Origin: Cocleimonas sp.
GTDB taxonomy: Bacteria > Pseudomonadota > Gammaproteobacteria > Thiotrichales > Thiotrichaceae
DNA: 6,043 nt
Reading direction: 5' to 3'
NCBI GenBank assembly: GCA_023146675.1
Contig: JAGLBQ010000267.1
Location: 1-6,043, forward strand
This document shows positions 5,038 to 6,043 of this stretch, one piece after another. The notes beneath the pieces are model-generated. The model did not search any database. It was not told the origin of the DNA and saw nothing but the letters and a program-made list of their open reading frames with translations. Both the position numbers and the translations under genes were made by a program. Position 1 is the stretch's first letter. Every line of letters begins with the position of its first letter.

Positions 5038-5994
5038 TTATACCCCAAACCAAAAATCTAAGCCTTTTTCTAAAAAGTCATCATACATCAAATAGTGTGA
5101 ACCATCGCAAGAAAAATTCAAGCCAATAAAACCATTGACTAGATTCAGCGAGCCAGAACGTAAATAGACAGTACTATCAGAGGTGCGTAGCGCTTTGAAC
5201 TGTGCAAAAATTTTCATAATGGCATCTTGAGGAACAATCGCTCTGTCAAAATAGGGTTTCTTAGGATAAGCAAGACAAATATCAGGATCAGATAATTCAT
5301 CCATCGTTAAAATACGGTATGAATAAGGATCATCCACATGCCAGATGGTTGAACGGCTGCTGGAGAAATGAATCTGACAGTGATACACGCCATGCTGCAA
5401 CATTAACTCTTCTTGTAACGCTAGCGCATTATCAATTTGCTTATCCAGTAGGCTTTCAGAGCGTTCTTGAGAAAATAGCCCCCCACGAATAGCAGGATCC
5501 CCTTTAATTTGTCGCCAATGACGAGGCTCTTCATAAAGTGCCTCGGTGCGGGGCAGTTCACGCAAGTCATAATCAACACCAAGAAATCCGATGTGTTGAT
5601 TATCCTCATTACGAATAGCTTGAATAGCTGTCAAGGAAGGGCGCATTTTATTTCTGCTGATATAGGCATCAGAGAGGATAAAGTCTTGATCAAAAACCCC
5701 CCGCATATACGGACGGCGTGAGCGATCACGTCCAAATTGGCTTTCATCTCTGCCATGTTTAAAGAGGTTGGCAGTAATCTGCTTTCCTTCCTGATCAAGG
5801 ACAAATAGGTATTTACAGTAGGGTAGGTCTTTACAAGAATCTAATAGATAGTTTTCTAGAGATTCCTTGTTAGGCATATGAGGAGTGATTTTTTGTACAA
5901 GTCGTGTCAACGCAACACCTAATAGATCATTCAGTAATTGACGTTGTCGTTTGACTGATTCACTAATAGGATTAGTTGTTTTATTAGTATTCAT
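5038..5994 (-). CDS. Soluble Cache/PDC-type sensor-domain protein
   Basis: A 318-residue protein. Residues about 50-148 look like one PAS-like Cache (PDC) ligand-binding module: a strand pair YLFVLDQEGKQITAN (62-76), the hallmark FGRDRSRRPYMRG (87-99), then FILSDAYISRNKMRPSLTAIQAI (105-127) and IGFLGVDYDL (135-144). Such modules bind small ligands, often amino or organic acids, usually outside the cell and fused to chemotaxis, kinase or cyclase domains. Here I see no signal peptide, no membrane helix and no known output domain. Residues about 180-318 are unassigned; they are mixed in character and rich in aromatics near the end (YLMYDDFLEKGLDFWFGV). The protein is thus likely a cytosolic sensor acting through a partner, perhaps the small protein encoded just downstream; this is inference. 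The start ATG at 5992-5994 has only a weak ribosome site. Specific ligand and function are unknown. Confidence 0.72.
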   Translation of the reverse strand: MNTNKTTNPISESVKRQRQLLNDLLGVALTRLVQKITPHMPNKESLENYLLDSCKDLPYCKYLFVLDQEGKQITANLFKHGRDESQFGRDRSRRPYMRGVFDQDFILSDAYISRNKMRPSLTAIQAIRNEDNQHIGFLGVDYDLRELPRTEALYEEPRHWRQIKGDPAIRGGLFSQERSESLLDKQIDNALALQEELMLQHGVYHCQIHFSSSRSTIWHVDDPYSYRILTMDELSDPDICLAYPKKPYFDRAIVPQDAIMKIFAQFKALRTSDSTVYLRSGSLNLVNGFIGLNFSCDGSHYLMYDDFLEKGLDFWFGV

Positions 5995-6021
5995 TTTTAT
6001 AGTTTAGACTTTATTTGATTG

Positions 6022-6039
6022 AGGTATTTTACAATACCT
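6022..6039. repeat. Perfect hairpin upstream of the sensor gene
   Basis: AGGTATT (6022-6028) and AATACCT (6033-6039) form a seven-base perfect stem with a four-base loop, 28 bases before the sensor-gene start. Neither side carries a T run, so it is not a standard terminator. Its place in the promoter region of the leftward pair makes an operator or a leader hairpin the likelier uses. Confidence 0.45.
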
Positions 6040-6043
6040 TCAC

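Overview
The window looks like a chromosomal piece of an AT-rich, sulfur-oxidising gammaproteobacterium. The clearest sign is a complete fccAB pair encoding flavocytochrome c sulfide dehydrogenase, flanked by a long-LID adenylate kinase (adk) and the tail of a PsiE-family membrane protein. The base composition and this gene set would suit a Thiotrichales-like or related sulfur oxidiser, but the genus cannot be fixed from the sequence. No tRNA, rRNA, CRISPR array, insertion sequence or phage gene was seen.

Layout from left to right: (1) the last 60 codons of a PsiE-family gene (+), with a likely terminator behind it; (2) a convergent gene (-) for a secreted, Asp-rich protein built almost wholly of thrombospondin type 3-like calcium-binding repeats, starting at GTG; (3) a gene-free stretch of about 540 bases between that gene and fccA, holding several palindromes, an FNR-like site and a TGATAATTATCA palindrome; (4) fccA and fccB (+), 17 bases apart, closed by a strong terminator; (5) adk (+), with its own likely promoter and terminator; (6) two leftward genes (-): a Cache/PDC-type sensor protein without membrane helices or output domain, followed 27 bases later by a 66-residue protein with three cysteines that I cannot assign. 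The adk terminator is symmetrical and can also serve the leftward pair. The window ends in a perfect hairpin upstream of the sensor gene.

How the genes work together: FccA (diheme cytochrome c, Sec-exported) and FccB (FAD protein, Tat-exported) should form a periplasmic dimer that oxidises sulfide to zero-valent sulfur and passes electrons to small c-type cytochromes. All three functional FccB cysteines are present (FAD attachment and redox disulfide). Adk is a housekeeping enzyme with no evident link to sulfide oxidation. The sensor plus small cysteine protein form a probable two-gene unit of unknown role and are the least described part of the window. I did not find a convincing new defence or mobile system.
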